DNA of 64,000 nucleotides from Actinomycetes bacterium (GCA_023460175.1 JAEWRC010000104.1:85199-149198), one strand, 5' to 3'; shown: positions 16,052 through 25,401, counted from the first letter of the stretch. The notes: generated by a model not told the origin, from the sequence alone. Numbers and translations: made by a program.

Positions 16052-18265
16052 CTAACGGTTGTCGGCGAAGGCGCGCAGGGCCTCGACCTGAATCGGATCG
16101 AGCGAGGGCCGCACGGTCTGCAGCGCGGCCTGCACGTCGGCCAGCGTGACGTCGGCGGCGTCGATGGAACGGCGCATCGCGGTCAGCGCCGCTTCCCGCA
16201 GCAGGGCAACGCAGTCGGCGGCGCTGTAGCCGTCCAGATCGGCGGCGATCGCGTCGAGGTCGACGGCTTGGGCGCCCTCGGTCACCAGCGGCACCGACTT
16301 GGCGGCCGAGGCGAGGATGTCGCGGCGCGCCTCGGCGTCGGGCGGCTCGACGAACACCAGCCGCTCCAGCCGGCCGGGCCGCAGCAACGCCGGGTCGATC
16401 AGGTCGGGCCGGTTGGTGGCGCCGAGCACCACGACGTCGCGCAGCGGTTCGATGCCGTCGAGTTCGGTCAGCAGCGCGGCGACCACCCGGTCGGTGACCC
16501 CGGAGTCGAAGCTCTGCCCGCGCCGCGGGGCCATGGCGTCGATCTCGTCGAGGAACACCAGCGACGGCGCGGAGTCGCGGGCCCGCTGGAACAGCTCGCG
16601 GACCGCCTTCTCCGAGGAGCCCACCCACTTGTCCATCAGTTCGGCGCCCTTGACCGCGTGCACGGACAGCCGGCCGGTGCTGGCCAGGGCGCGCACCACG
16701 TAGGTCTTGCCGCAGCCGGGCGGCCCGTAGAGCAGCACGCCGCGCGGCGGGTCGACCCCGAGCCGGGTAAAGGTGTCGGGATGCTGCAGCGGCCACAGCA
16801 CGGCCTCGGTCAGCGCCTGCTTGGTGGCCACCATGTCGCCGACGTCGTCGAGGGTCACCGAACCGACCGCGACCTCCTCGGTGGCCGAGCGCGACAGCGG
16901 CCGGATGACGGTCAGCGCCCCGGTCAGGTCGTCCTGGGTCAGCGCCGGCGCCGACCCGTCCGCGCTGGCCCGCGACGCGGCCCGCAGCGCGGCCTCGCGC
17001 ACCAGGGCCTGCAGATCGGCGACGACGAATCCGGGTGTGCGCCCGGCAATCTCGTCGAGCGTCAGCCCGGTCGCCGGGTTGGTCGGGACGCCGCGCAGCA
17101 GCACCTCGAGCAGCTGGGCGCGGGTGCCGGCGTCGGGCAGCGTGAGGCCGAGTTCGCGGTCGCACAGATCCGGTGCGCGCAACCGCGCGTCCAGGCTGTC
17201 CGGGACCGCGGAGGTCGCGACGAACGCGACGCCGGCGGTGGTGACGGCGCCGCGCAACTCGGTCAGGATCAGGCTCGACACGGGCTCGGGGCGGCCGTTC
17301 ACGCCGGCGGGCAGCAGCGCGTCGATATCGGTGATCAGCAGCACGCCGCCGCGGCGGACCGCGGTGATCGCGTCGGTGACGGTGCGCAGGCGGTCCTCGG
17401 CGGCCAGCGCGCCGACCTCGGGCCCGTCGAGTTCGACCAGGCGGCGCTGCCCGCACACCGTCCGCACCATGGTGGCCTTGCCGACCCCGGCGGGGCCGGT
17501 GACCAGCACGCCCAGATGCGCCGGCGCGCCCAGGGTTTCGAGCAACGCCGGTTCGTCCAACGACAGCTTGAGCCACTCGGTGAGCTTGCCCGCCTGCGCG
17601 TGCGCACCCTTGAGGTCGTCGAAGGCCACGGCGGGGGGAGTCTGGGGTGCCGGCGCGGTGCCGGCCCCGGTCGTGGCGGTGGTCCCGGTCTCGGCGGCGG
17701 TACCGGCTGGGGCGCCGTTGCCCCAGGTGACCACGGAATTGGGCTGCACGCTGACCGGGCCGGCCGGGTCCACCGCGCTGACCGTGAGCAACTCCGAGGT
17801 CCAGGTGATGCCGACGGCGGCGGCCAACGCGGCGCTGGCCGCCGAGGTGGAGGTGCCCGGACCCAGGTCGCGGGGCAGCAGCGAGACCGTGTCGCCGACG
17901 GTCATGACCTTGCCCAGCAGGGCCTGGCGCAGCGTCGCCGACGACACCGAATGGGCGGCCAGGCCGGTGCCGGTGACCGTCACCGACTTGGCGCCGTACA
18001 CCGTCACCGGGGCCACCACCACGGTCGCGTCCTCACGCAGATCCGCATTGGACAGCGTGACGTCATCGAGCAGCGCGGTGCCGGCCGGCACGTCTGGACC
18101 CGCCAGGCCGACGACGGCCGCGGTGGTCCGAGCGCCGATCAACGACACCGCGTCCCACTCCCGGATGCCCAGAGCCGCAACGGCTTCCGGATGTAGCCGC
18201 ACCACGCCGCGGCGGGCGTCCAAGGCGGCGGTGTTGAGCCGGGCGGTCAACGACAGTTGGGTCAC
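16052..18265 (-). CDS. Tandem AAA+ ATPase of the CDC48/VAT class (Rv0435c-like)
   Basis: A 737-residue protein: N-terminal double-psi-barrel-like region (about 1-180), a first AAA domain (about 225-470; Walker A GPAGVGKAT, Walker B VLLITDIDAL) and a second AAA domain (about 490-715; Walker A GPPGCGKT, Walker B LVFLDEIDAM, sensor GATNRPDLIDPALLRPGRLE). The second domain has every catalytic motif. The first has Asp rather than Glu after Walker B (TDID) and is less conserved, so it may mainly bind nucleotide. Such unfoldases extract or remodel protein complexes. It is the last gene of the psd-pssA operon, with a GTGA start overlap. Confidence 0.9.
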   Translation of the reverse strand: MTQLSLTARLNTAALDARRGVVRLHPEAVAALGIREWDAVSLIGARTTAAVVGLAGPDVPAGTALLDDVTLSNADLREDATVVVAPVTVYGAKSVTVTGTGLAAHSVSSATLRQALLGKVMTVGDTVSLLPRDLGPGTSTSAASAALAAAVGITWTSELLTVSAVDPAGPVSVQPNSVVTWGNGAPAGTAAETGTTATTGAGTAPAPQTPPAVAFDDLKGAHAQAGKLTEWLKLSLDEPALLETLGAPAHLGVLVTGPAGVGKATMVRTVCGQRRLVELDGPEVGALAAEDRLRTVTDAITAVRRGGVLLITDIDALLPAGVNGRPEPVSSLILTELRGAVTTAGVAFVATSAVPDSLDARLRAPDLCDRELGLTLPDAGTRAQLLEVLLRGVPTNPATGLTLDEIAGRTPGFVVADLQALVREAALRAASRASADGSAPALTQDDLTGALTVIRPLSRSATEEVAVGSVTLDDVGDMVATKQALTEAVLWPLQHPDTFTRLGVDPPRGVLLYGPPGCGKTYVVRALASTGRLSVHAVKGAELMDKWVGSSEKAVRELFQRARDSAPSLVFLDEIDAMAPRRGQSFDSGVTDRVVAALLTELDGIEPLRDVVVLGATNRPDLIDPALLRPGRLERLVFVEPPDAEARRDILASAAKSVPLVTEGAQAVDLDAIAADLDGYSAADCVALLREAALTAMRRSIDAADVTLADVQAALQTVRPSLDPIQVEALRAFADNR

Positions 18266-19143
18266 GGACCACCCGGTCTACGCAGGCCCAGCCGGGCGGA
18301 CGAGCGCCGCCGCACCAGGCGCCGGTTGGGGTGGTTGGCGCGGCGGATGGCGCGGCGCGCCTGACGCTGTTGCTTGGGCTTGTCGTCCCACACCTCGGGG
18401 TGCTTGGACAGCCAGTCCTTGGTGCGCACCGCGAACGGGATGTGGATGACGTAGGCCAGGATGATCGCCAGGATCACCAGGTAGCCGTACTGGATGGAGG
18501 CGGCGACGCCGATGGCCAACAGCGCCAGCAGCGGGACGACCATCCGCGGCGGGATCGCGAAGGTGTGGATCTTGCGCATCGGGATGGTGCTGACCACCAG
18601 CAGCGAAACCCCGATCATCCAGATCGACACCGCGATCTCCGAGGTCCACCAGCCGTCGCCGAACTGCATCTTGGCCGCCAGCGGGCCGATGGCGCCGATC
18701 GCCCCGGCCGGGGCCGGCATGCCGGTGAAGAACTGCTTCTCGTACTCGGGTTGCTCGCCGGACAGCATCGCGTTGTAGCGGGCCAGCCGCAGCACGATGC
18801 ACACCGCGTAGAGCAGCACCACGATCCAGCCGATGCGCGCCTCGGACAGCAGCGCGGCGTACACGATGAGCGCCGGTGCCACGCCGAAGTTGACCGCGTC
18901 GGCCAGCGAGTCGATCTCCTCGCCCATCTTCGAGGTGGCCTTGAGCAGCCGCGCCATCCGGCCGTCGAGGGCATCGAGGATGGCGGCGACGGCCAGGAAC
19001 GCCATGGACTCGGTGTAGCGGCCGTCGAGCGCGAACTTCACCGCGGACAACCCGAAGCAGATCGCCGCCACCGTCATCGCGCTGGGCAGCAGCCGGGTGG
19101 CCTGCCCGGTGTTCAGGCGTGGTTTGTTCAGGCGTGGTTTCAC
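18262..19143 (-). CDS. pssA: CDP-diacylglycerol--serine O-phosphatidyltransferase
   Basis: Makes phosphatidylserine from CDP-diacylglycerol and serine at the plasma membrane. The CDP-alcohol phosphotransferase motif D-G-x2-A-R-x8-G-x3-D-x3-D is visible as DALDGRMARLL followed by GEEIDSLADAVNFG (about residues 57-85). About seven hydrophobic helices follow, then a basic C-terminal tail (about 255-293). GTG at 19143 overlaps the psd stop (GTGA). The order psd-pssA-Rv0435c is as in M. tuberculosis; the product is the substrate of Psd. Confidence 0.95.
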   Translation of the reverse strand: MKPRLNKPRLNTGQATRLLPSAMTVAAICFGLSAVKFALDGRYTESMAFLAVAAILDALDGRMARLLKATSKMGEEIDSLADAVNFGVAPALIVYAALLSEARIGWIVVLLYAVCIVLRLARYNAMLSGEQPEYEKQFFTGMPAPAGAIGAIGPLAAKMQFGDGWWTSEIAVSIWMIGVSLLVVSTIPMRKIHTFAIPPRMVVPLLALLAIGVAASIQYGYLVILAIILAYVIHIPFAVRTKDWLSKHPEVWDDKPKQQRQARRAIRRANHPNRRLVRRRSSARLGLRRPGGP

Positions 19144-19859
19144 GGCAGCTCGGCAATCACGGTCTCGCCGGCGATCGCGCGCTGCCCGAGCGAGACCAGC
19201 AGCTTGGCGCCCGCCGGCAGATAGGTGTCCAGGCGCGAACCGAACCGGATCAGGCCGTAGGTGGCGCCGATGTCGACCTTGTCGCCCACCCGGGCGTCGC
19301 AGACGATGCGGCGCGCCACCAGCCCGGCGATCTGCACGGCGACGACGTCGAGACCCTCGGGGGTGCGGATCACCAGGCTGTTGCGTTCGTTGTCGGTGCT
19401 GGCCGCGGGCAGGTCCGCGGTGCCGAACAGGCCCGGGCGGTGCACGGCGGCGATCACCTCGCCGCCGACCGGTGCGCGCTGCACGTGCGCGTCGAGCACC
19501 GACAGGAAGATGCTGACCCGCAGCAGCGGCTCGTCGGGCAGGCCGAGTTCGGGCGGCGGGGTGGCGTTCTCGATCAGGCAGACCTGCCCGTCGGCGGGGG
19601 CCACGACCACCCCCGGCCGCGTCGGCGAGACCCGGGGCGGGTGCCGGAAGAAGGCCGCGTTCGCCGCGGCGGCGGCCAGGCCGGCCGTCCAGATCCAACG
19701 GCGGCGACGGCCGAGCGCGGCGACGGCCAGGCTCGCTCCGACGAACGGGATGCCCGCCGGGTGCATCGGCGGCACCTGGGAACGGACAAGCTGGCTGAAG
19801 TGTGCAGCGTCGAAACGCGGAGCTTCGGACGTGCGAGGGCGTCTGGCCACGTCGGCCAT
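19140..19859 (-). CDS. psd: Phosphatidylserine decarboxylase proenzyme
   Basis: Converts phosphatidylserine to phosphatidylethanolamine. At 239 residues it is the short class of Psd. The self-cleavage site, normally (L/F)GS, is seen in LIRFGSRLDTYLP near the C-terminus; cleavage before Ser generates the pyruvoyl group. The substrate-binding segment FLSVLDAHVQRAPVGG (about residues 120-135) contains the conserved His. A hydrophobic stretch (about 38-66) could anchor it to the membrane. ATG 19859 was chosen; the longer open frame would run into moeA2. Coupled to pssA by a GTGA overlap. Confidence 0.95.
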   Translation of the reverse strand: MADVARRPRTSEAPRFDAAHFSQLVRSQVPPMHPAGIPFVGASLAVAALGRRRRWIWTAGLAAAAANAAFFRHPPRVSPTRPGVVVAPADGQVCLIENATPPPELGLPDEPLLRVSIFLSVLDAHVQRAPVGGEVIAAVHRPGLFGTADLPAASTDNERNSLVIRTPEGLDVVAVQIAGLVARRIVCDARVGDKVDIGATYGLIRFGSRLDTYLPAGAKLLVSLGQRAIAGETVIAELP

Positions 19860-19885
19860 TCTATGTAGTGCGGCCGACGGCGGGC

Positions 19886-21097
19886 CTAGCCGCCACCGAG
19901 GTCCCAGACCCGCACCGGGGTGTCGGCGTCGATGTTGGTGACGTCTTCCGGTATCTCGAGCAGGCAGTTCGCCGACGCCAGCCAGCGCAGGTGATGCGAG
20001 GCCGGCGGCCCGTAACTGGTGACCGTGCCCGCGGCTCGGTCGAGGACACCGCGGCGGAACTGGCGCTTGCCGCGCGGGGAGGAGCACGCCTCGGTCAGCA
20101 CCGCCTCGCGGTGCGGGCGGCCCGGCTGCGGCAGGTCCATCGCCGCGCGCAGCGGGGTGCGGATGAACACCTCGAAGGACACCAGCGCACTGACCGGATT
20201 GCCCGGCAGCGTGATGATCGGTACCGAGCGGTCGCCCACGGTGAGCGTCCCGGCGCCCTGCGGCATGCCGGGCTGCATGGCGACCTTCACGAAGTCGACC
20301 TGCCCGCCGAGGGCATCCTTGACCACCTCGTAGGCGCCCGCGCTGACCCCGCCGGTGGTGATGATCAGGTCCGAGTCCCCGACGTGGGCCGTCAGCGCCG
20401 CGCGGAACTCCTCGACGTCGTCGCCGGCCGTCGGCGAGGCCACGACCTCGGCGCCCGCCTCGCGGACCGCCGCGGCCAGCATCACCGCGTTGGACTCGTA
20501 GATCTGGCCGGGTTGCAGCGGGGTGCCCGGGGCCACCAGCTCGGTGCCGGTGGACATCACCAGCACGCGGGGTCGTGGCCGCACCGCCAGCTCGCCGATG
20601 CCCAGCGCCGCGGCCAGGCCCAGCGCCGCGGGCGTGACGATCTGACCGGCCCGCAGCACCGTGGTGCCCGCGGTGACGTCCTCGCCGGCGCGGCGGATGT
20701 GGCGCCCCGGTTCGGCGGCGGCGCGGATCTCGACGGTCTCGGTGCCCGCGTCGGTGGCCTCGACCGGCACCACCGTCGTTGCCCCCGCCGGCAGCGGCGC
20801 GCCGGTCATGATGCGGTGCGCGGTACCCGGTCGCAACGTCAGCGCATCGGTCCGGCCGGCCGGAATATCCTCGGCGACAGGGAGTTTCACCGGGGTCTCG
20901 GCCGAGGCGGTGGCCACGTCCTCGACGCGTACCGCATAGCCGTCCATCGCGGAGTTGTCGAAACCGGGCAGCGAGAGGTCGGCGACCACGTCGGCGGTCA
21001 GCACCAACCCCTCGGCCTCGGACAGGGGCAGTGTCGCGGCCGGGCGCGCGGCGATCAGGTCGGCGACGACGCGCTGATGTTCGGTGACGGTACGCAT
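19886..21097 (-). CDS. moeA2: Molybdopterin molybdenumtransferase (MoeA2)
   Basis: Inserts molybdate into adenylylated molybdopterin to form molybdenum cofactor. The 403-residue protein has the family landmarks FDNSAMDGYAV (about 47-57), MTGAPLPAGATTVVPVE (about 100-116), STGTELV (about 190), the MPT-binding TTGGVSAGAYEVV (about 253-265) and LPGNPVSALVSFEVF (about 308-322). Start at ATG 21097 begins right at the end of the SDR gene (an ATG nine bases earlier is also in frame). It lies between psd and the SDR gene, as Rv0438c does. Confidence 0.95.
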   Translation of the reverse strand: MRTVTEHQRVVADLIAARPAATLPLSEAEGLVLTADVVADLSLPGFDNSAMDGYAVRVEDVATASAETPVKLPVAEDIPAGRTDALTLRPGTAHRIMTGAPLPAGATTVVPVEATDAGTETVEIRAAAEPGRHIRRAGEDVTAGTTVLRAGQIVTPAALGLAAALGIGELAVRPRPRVLVMSTGTELVAPGTPLQPGQIYESNAVMLAAAVREAGAEVVASPTAGDDVEEFRAALTAHVGDSDLIITTGGVSAGAYEVVKDALGGQVDFVKVAMQPGMPQGAGTLTVGDRSVPIITLPGNPVSALVSFEVFIRTPLRAAMDLPQPGRPHREAVLTEACSSPRGKRQFRRGVLDRAAGTVTSYGPPASHHLRWLASANCLLEIPEDVTNIDADTPVRVWDLGGG

Positions 21098-21098
21098 G

Positions 21099-22016
21099 TC
21101 AGACATCGAACGTGACGCCGGTGAGTTCCTCGGAGACGGCCCACAACCGCTCCTGCACGGCCACATCATGGGACTGCTTGCTGGACTGCACCAGCACCGG
21201 GTTGCCGCGCAGTTCGCGGAAGCCCGCCGGGCCGTAGTACTGGCCGCCGATGACCGCCGCGTCGGTGGCCGCCCGCAACGTCGCCAGCGCGCCGCGGGCC
21301 GGGCTGTTGGTGACCAGCCCCGCGACCTGACTGAAACCGGGCAGGCTGCTGCCGGGGATGTGCCGCATGAGTTCGGTGTTGGAGATGCCCGGGTGCGCGG
21401 CCACCGCGATCGTGGGTGCGCCCGCGGCGGCCAGGCGGCGCTGCAGTTCGTAGGCGAACATCAGGTTGGCCAGCTTCGACTGGCCGTAGGCGGCCACCCG
21501 GTTGTAGCTGCGCTCCCACTGCAGGTCGTCGAAGCGGATGCCGGCCTGGATGTTGTGCGCGATGCTGGCGACCACCACCACCCGCGAACCCTCGACGTTG
21601 CGGAGGTGCTCGAGCAGCAGGCCCGTCAGCGCGAAATGGCCCAGATGGTTGGTGCCGAACTGCAATTCGAAGCCGTCGGCGGTGGTCTGCTTCGGCGGGT
21701 ACATCACCCCGCCGTTGTTGATCAGCAGGTCGATGCGCGGATGGGCGGCCCCCAGTTCGGCGGCGGCGGTGCGCACCGACTGCAGCGAGCCCAGATCCAG
21801 GGCTTGCACGCGGACGTCGGCGCGCGGGGTCAGTCCGAGGATCTTCGCGGCCGCGGCGTTGCCCTTCTCCACGTCGCGCACGGCGAGTACCACCGTGGCG
21901 CCGCGGGCGGCGAGCACGCGTGCCGTCTCGTACCCCAGGCCGGTGTTGGAGCCGGTCACGATCGCGACGCGTCCGGATTGGTCGGGAACCTGTGCTTCGG
22001 TCCATTTCTGGCTCAT
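21099..22016 (-). CDS. Short-chain dehydrogenase/reductase (Rv0439c-like)
   Basis: A 305-residue classical SDR resembling retinol dehydrogenase/protochlorophyllide reductase-type enzymes. Nucleotide-binding TGSNTGLGYE (about residues 22-31), LLINNGGVM (about 96-104), and the active-site AYGQSKLANL (Tyr and Lys about 178-182) are present. NADP preference is likely but not tested. ATG 22016 gives an N-terminus like other mycobacterial homologues; the open frame continues 11 codons upstream. Substrate unknown. It marks the right end of the core block that in M. tuberculosis abuts groEL2. Confidence 0.92.
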   Translation of the reverse strand: MSQKWTEAQVPDQSGRVAIVTGSNTGLGYETARVLAARGATVVLAVRDVEKGNAAAAKILGLTPRADVRVQALDLGSLQSVRTAAAELGAAHPRIDLLINNGGVMYPPKQTTADGFELQFGTNHLGHFALTGLLLEHLRNVEGSRVVVVASIAHNIQAGIRFDDLQWERSYNRVAAYGQSKLANLMFAYELQRRLAAAGAPTIAVAAHPGISNTELMRHIPGSSLPGFSQVAGLVTNSPARGALATLRAATDAAVIGGQYYGPAGFRELRGNPVLVQSSKQSHDVAVQERLWAVSEELTGVTFDV

Positions 22017-22047
22017 GAATAGAACATACGTGGGGCATGCTCTAGTC

Positions 22048-22545
22048 ATGGGTGCACCACTGCAGATGATGAGGGACCCGGCGTATCCGCCCAGCCGCAG
22101 CGCGCCGGTGGTGTGGGCGCTGGGTGCGGCGATTCCCTGGCTGATCTTCGCGTTCGCGCAGGTGATCTGGTTCGCCCTCGACGGCCGGTGGCTGTGGTTG
22201 CACGGCGCCGCCGCGCTGTTGACGGTGCTGGGCGCGGTGATCTCGGTGGTGGTCGCACCGCTGTGGCGCTATCGGGTGCATCGCTGGGAGATCAGCCCGC
22301 AGGCGGTGTACACCCGCACGGGGTGGCTCACCCAGGAGCGCCGCATCGCGCCGATCTCGCGCGTGCAGACCGTCGACACCTACCGCGGTCCGCTGGACCG
22401 CCTGTTCGGCCTGGCGAACGTGACGGTGACGACGGCGTCGTCGGCCGGTGCGGTGCACATCGTCGCGCTGGACGCCCCGGTGGCCGACCAGGTGGTGGCC
22501 CAGCTGACCGACATCGCCGCCCTCGGCGCCCATGATGCGACATGA
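22048..22545 (+). CDS. PH-domain (bPH2/YdbS-type) membrane protein
   Basis: A 165-residue protein with two transmembrane helices (about 24-46 and 50-72) followed by one bacterial PH (DUF304) domain with WEISPQAVYTRTGWLTQERR and SRVQTVDTYRGPLDRLFGL, the signature of the YdbS family. It overlaps the following larger YdbT-type gene by ATGA. In Bacillus, YdbS and YdbT form a membrane pair of unclear function, linked to resistance to some bacteriocins. The pair sits at the left edge of the insert that separates the SDR gene from groEL. Confidence 0.85.
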   Translation: MGAPLQMMRDPAYPPSRSAPVVWALGAAIPWLIFAFAQVIWFALDGRWLWLHGAAALLTVLGAVISVVVAPLWRYRVHRWEISPQAVYTRTGWLTQERRIAPISRVQTVDTYRGPLDRLFGLANVTVTTASSAGAVHIVALDAPVADQVVAQLTDIAALGAHDAT

Positions 22546-23993
22546 ATCCGACTGATTGGCAACGGCTTTCGCCGCGCATGCTGCTGGTGCACCCGGTGCA
22601 CGAGCTGCTGCGGCAGATCCCGCTGCTGATCGGCTCGATCGTGCTGGGCTCGGCCACCGAGAACCCGCTGTGGCTGCTGGTGGGCATCGGCGTCATCGTC
22701 AGCCTCGGTCTGGCGCGCTGGTTCACCACCACCTACCGCATCGACGAACACGACGTCTCGCTGCGCACCGGCGTGCTGCAGCGTAACTCGCTGTCGGTGC
22801 CGCGCAACCGGATTCGCTCGGTGCAGACCGAGGCCCGGCTGCTGCACCGGCTCCTGGGCCTGACGGTGCTGCGGGTCAGCACCGGACAGGAAGCCCGCGG
22901 CGACAACGCCTTTGAGCTGGATGCGGTCGAAACCCAGCAGGTCGAGCAGTTGCGCGCGGTGCTGCTGGCCGACGCCGTGCAGGCCGACCCGGGGCGGCCC
23001 GCCGCGGCCGAGACGGTGCTGGCCTCCTGGAAGCCGGCGTGGCTGCGCTACAGCCCGCTGAGCTGGTCCGGGCTGCTCACCATCGCGGCCGGGTTCGGGC
23101 TGATCTACCAGGCCGGGTTCGGCGCCGCGCTGCAGGAATCCACGGCGGTGCAGACCGGGCTCGACGCCGCCGAGCGGATCGGCGCAGCGGCCACCGTCGC
23201 GGTCGTGGTCGGCGTCGTCGTGCTGGCCTCGGTGGTACTCGCCGTCGGCCGGTCGCTGCTGACCTACGGCAACCTGGTGCTCACCCACCGCGTCGACACG
23301 CTGCACCTGACGCACGGTCTGGTGCGGGTCCGCGAGCACACCTACGACCTGCGCCGCCTACGCGGCGGCACGCTGCGCGAACCGCTGCTGGTGCGGTTGA
23401 TGGGTGGGGCCCGGTTGGACGCGGTGATGACCGGTGTGGCCGGGGTGGGGGAGTCGTCGTTGCTGCTGCCGCCGTGCCCGGCCGAGACCGCGCAGCGGGT
23501 GCTCACCGGTCTGGTCGGCCGCGGCGACGTGGTGACGGGCCCGTTGGTGGCGCACGGCCCGGCGGCGGTGCGGCGCCGGTGGTTTCGGGCGTTGGTCGTT
23601 CCCGTCGTCGCCGGGGTGGCGCTCGCGGTGTGCGCCGGGTGGGTCGGGGTGCCGGGCTGGGTGTGGCCGCTGTGGGTCGCCTTCGGCGGGCTCAGCGTCT
23701 GGCTGGCGATCGACCGGGTGCGGGCGCTGGGGCACCGCGTCGACGACCGGTGGCTGGTGGCGCGCAGCGGCAGCGTCGAGCGGCGCCGGGACTGCGTGCA
23801 GACCGCGGGCATCATCGGCTGGACGGTGCGGCAGACGTACTTTCAGCGCCGGGCCGGGGTGGCGACCCTGGTCGCGGCGACTGCGGCCGGCACCAAGCGC
23901 TACGTGGTGGTCGACGTGCCCGCCGAGTGGGCGTGGACCGTGGCCGCGACGGCGTCGCCGTGGGTGGCCCGCAGTGTGTGGGCGCACACATAG
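22542..23993 (+). CDS. PH-domain (bPH2/YdbT-type) polytopic membrane protein
   Basis: A 483-residue partner of the preceding gene, containing three bPH2 (DUF304) segments: about 60-150 (TYRIDEHDVSLRTGVLQRN and SVPRNRIRSVQTEARLLHR), about 250-330 and about 395-480. Hydrophobic helix pairs lie between them (about 25-55, 175-235, 355-385). ATG 22542 overlaps the upstream stop. Length and the three-fold domain repeat match YdbT. It may form a membrane complex with the smaller protein. Function unknown. Confidence 0.85.
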   Translation: MNPTDWQRLSPRMLLVHPVHELLRQIPLLIGSIVLGSATENPLWLLVGIGVIVSLGLARWFTTTYRIDEHDVSLRTGVLQRNSLSVPRNRIRSVQTEARLLHRLLGLTVLRVSTGQEARGDNAFELDAVETQQVEQLRAVLLADAVQADPGRPAAAETVLASWKPAWLRYSPLSWSGLLTIAAGFGLIYQAGFGAALQESTAVQTGLDAAERIGAAATVAVVVGVVVLASVVLAVGRSLLTYGNLVLTHRVDTLHLTHGLVRVREHTYDLRRLRGGTLREPLLVRLMGGARLDAVMTGVAGVGESSLLLPPCPAETAQRVLTGLVGRGDVVTGPLVAHGPAAVRRRWFRALVVPVVAGVALAVCAGWVGVPGWVWPLWVAFGGLSVWLAIDRVRALGHRVDDRWLVARSGSVERRRDCVQTAGIIGWTVRQTYFQRRAGVATLVAATAAGTKRYVVVDVPAEWAWTVAATASPWVARSVWAHT

Positions 23994-24025
23994 CTGCCGG
24001 GCGCCGCAGCCCCTAGGGTCGCAGC

Positions 24026-24841
24026 ATGGCGATCGGCGGAGTGCTCTTTGACATCGACGGTGTGCTGGTCACGTCGTGGCGGCCGATCGAGGGCGCCGCG
24101 GAAACCCTGCGGACCCTGGCGGATCGGCAGATCGCGCGGTCGTACCTGACCAACACCACCACCCGCACCCGGGTCCAGATCGCCGACCTGCTCACCGAGG
24201 CGGGCATGCCCGTCGGGCCCGACGACGTCGTCACCGCCGCCGTGCTGACTGCCGACTTCGTCCGTAATCGGTACCCGGACGCGCGATGTTTCCTGGTCAA
24301 CAGCGGCGACATCGCCGACGACATGCCGGGGCTGGACATCGTCTCCTCGGTGGACGCCCGGGGCGGGCCGATGCCCGAGACCCCCGATGTGGTGCTGCTC
24401 GGCGGGGCCGGACCCGAGTACGACCACGTCACGCTGTCGTGGGTGTACGACTGGATGGCGCAGGGGGTGCCGGTGGTTGCGATGCATCGCAGCACGTCGT
24501 GGGAAGCCAGCGACGGGTTGCGGATCGACACGGGCATGTACCTGCTGGGGATGGAGGAGGTCAGCGGGCGCAAGGCGATCGCCGTCGGCAAGCCCGCCCC
24601 CGAGGGTTTCCTCTCCGCGGCCGCGCGCCTCGGCGTCGAACCCGACGAGATGTACATCGTCGGCGACGACCTGAACAACGACGTGCTGGCCGGGCAGGTG
24701 GTCGGGATGACCGGGGTGTTGGTGCGGACGGGCAAGTTCCGCCAGGACACCCTGGACCGGTGGGCTGCCGACGAATTCGCGATGCAGCCCAACCACGTCG
24801 TCGACTCGGTGGCCGACCTGCCGGAGTTGCTCGGCCTGTAG
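24026..24841 (+). CDS. HAD-IIA family phosphatase
   Basis: A 271-residue haloacid dehalogenase-fold hydrolase. Motif I is FDIDGVLV (nucleophile Asp about residue 9), motif II is YLTNTTTRTR, motif III includes the Lys in IAVGKPAPEGF, and motif IV is VGDDLNNDVLAG (about 210-221). The C2-type cap between motifs II and III places it with NagD/LHPP-like HAD-IIA enzymes that hydrolyse small phosphorylated metabolites. It starts 32 bp after the PH-domain pair. Substrate unknown. Confidence 0.88.
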   Translation: MAIGGVLFDIDGVLVTSWRPIEGAAETLRTLADRQIARSYLTNTTTRTRVQIADLLTEAGMPVGPDDVVTAAVLTADFVRNRYPDARCFLVNSGDIADDMPGLDIVSSVDARGGPMPETPDVVLLGGAGPEYDHVTLSWVYDWMAQGVPVVAMHRSTSWEASDGLRIDTGMYLLGMEEVSGRKAIAVGKPAPEGFLSAAARLGVEPDEMYIVGDDLNNDVLAGQVVGMTGVLVRTGKFRQDTLDRWAADEFAMQPNHVVDSVADLPELLGL

Positions 24842-24885
24842 GGGTTGTGCGATGAGTTCCGGTGCGCACCGCAGTCATAACTGGC

Positions 24886-25401
24886 ATGACCAATGAAATG
24901 GTGAGCACGACTGAAATGGTGAGCACGACACGCACGATCGCGGCGGACGCAAAGGCGGTGTTCGGCGTCCTCGTCGACCCGTCCACCCATGCCACGATCG
25001 ACGGCACCGGGTGGGTGCGGGAGTCGTTGGACGACATGCGCCTGACCGAGGCCGGCCAGATCTTCCGGGTGGTGGTGGGCCACGACAAGCCCGCCGACGG
25101 GCGCTTCGAAACGGCGAACCGGGTGGAGGTCTTCGCTGCGCCCAATGCCATCGCGTGGCGGCCGGGGGAACTGCTGGAGGACGGCAGGTTCGTGTGTGGC
25201 GGCTGGATCTGGCGCTACGACCTGGCGCCCTCGGGCCCCACGGCGACGGCAGTCACGCTGTCTTATGACTGGTCGGAGGTCTCGACGGAGCTCCGAGAGA
25301 AGATCGGCTTCCCGCCGGTCAGCGCCGAACCGCCGTTCGGACTCCAACACCTCGAGAACTCGCTGCGGAATCTGGCCGACCTCGCCGAGGCGCGCGTCTA
25401 G
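24886..25401 (+). CDS. SRPBCC (START-like/polyketide cyclase) family protein
   Basis: About 171 residues. After a short N-terminus comes a TIAADAKAVFGVLVDPSTHAT start and a GGWIWRYDLAPSGPTATAVTLSYDWS strand region typical of the Bet v1-like SRPBCC fold, which binds hydrophobic ligands. Three in-frame ATGs are possible (24886, 24898, 24916) because an 18-bp tandem duplication repeats the start region; 24916 gives the most typical N-terminus. It lies downstream of the HAD gene with no strong functional link. Confidence 0.7.
   Translation: MTNEMVSTTEMVSTTRTIAADAKAVFGVLVDPSTHATIDGTGWVRESLDDMRLTEAGQIFRVVVGHDKPADGRFETANRVEVFAAPNAIAWRPGELLEDGRFVCGGWIWRYDLAPSGPTATAVTLSYDWSEVSTELREKIGFPPVSAEPPFGLQHLENSLRNLADLAEARV
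24894..24929. repeat. Perfect 18-bp tandem duplication over the start of the SRPBCC gene
   Basis: The unit TGAAATGGTGAGCACGAC is present twice (24894-24911 and 24912-24929). Each copy contains an in-frame ATG followed by GTG, so the duplication adds a six-residue repeat (EMVSTT) to the N-terminus and supplies an extra start codon. Confidence 0.9.
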
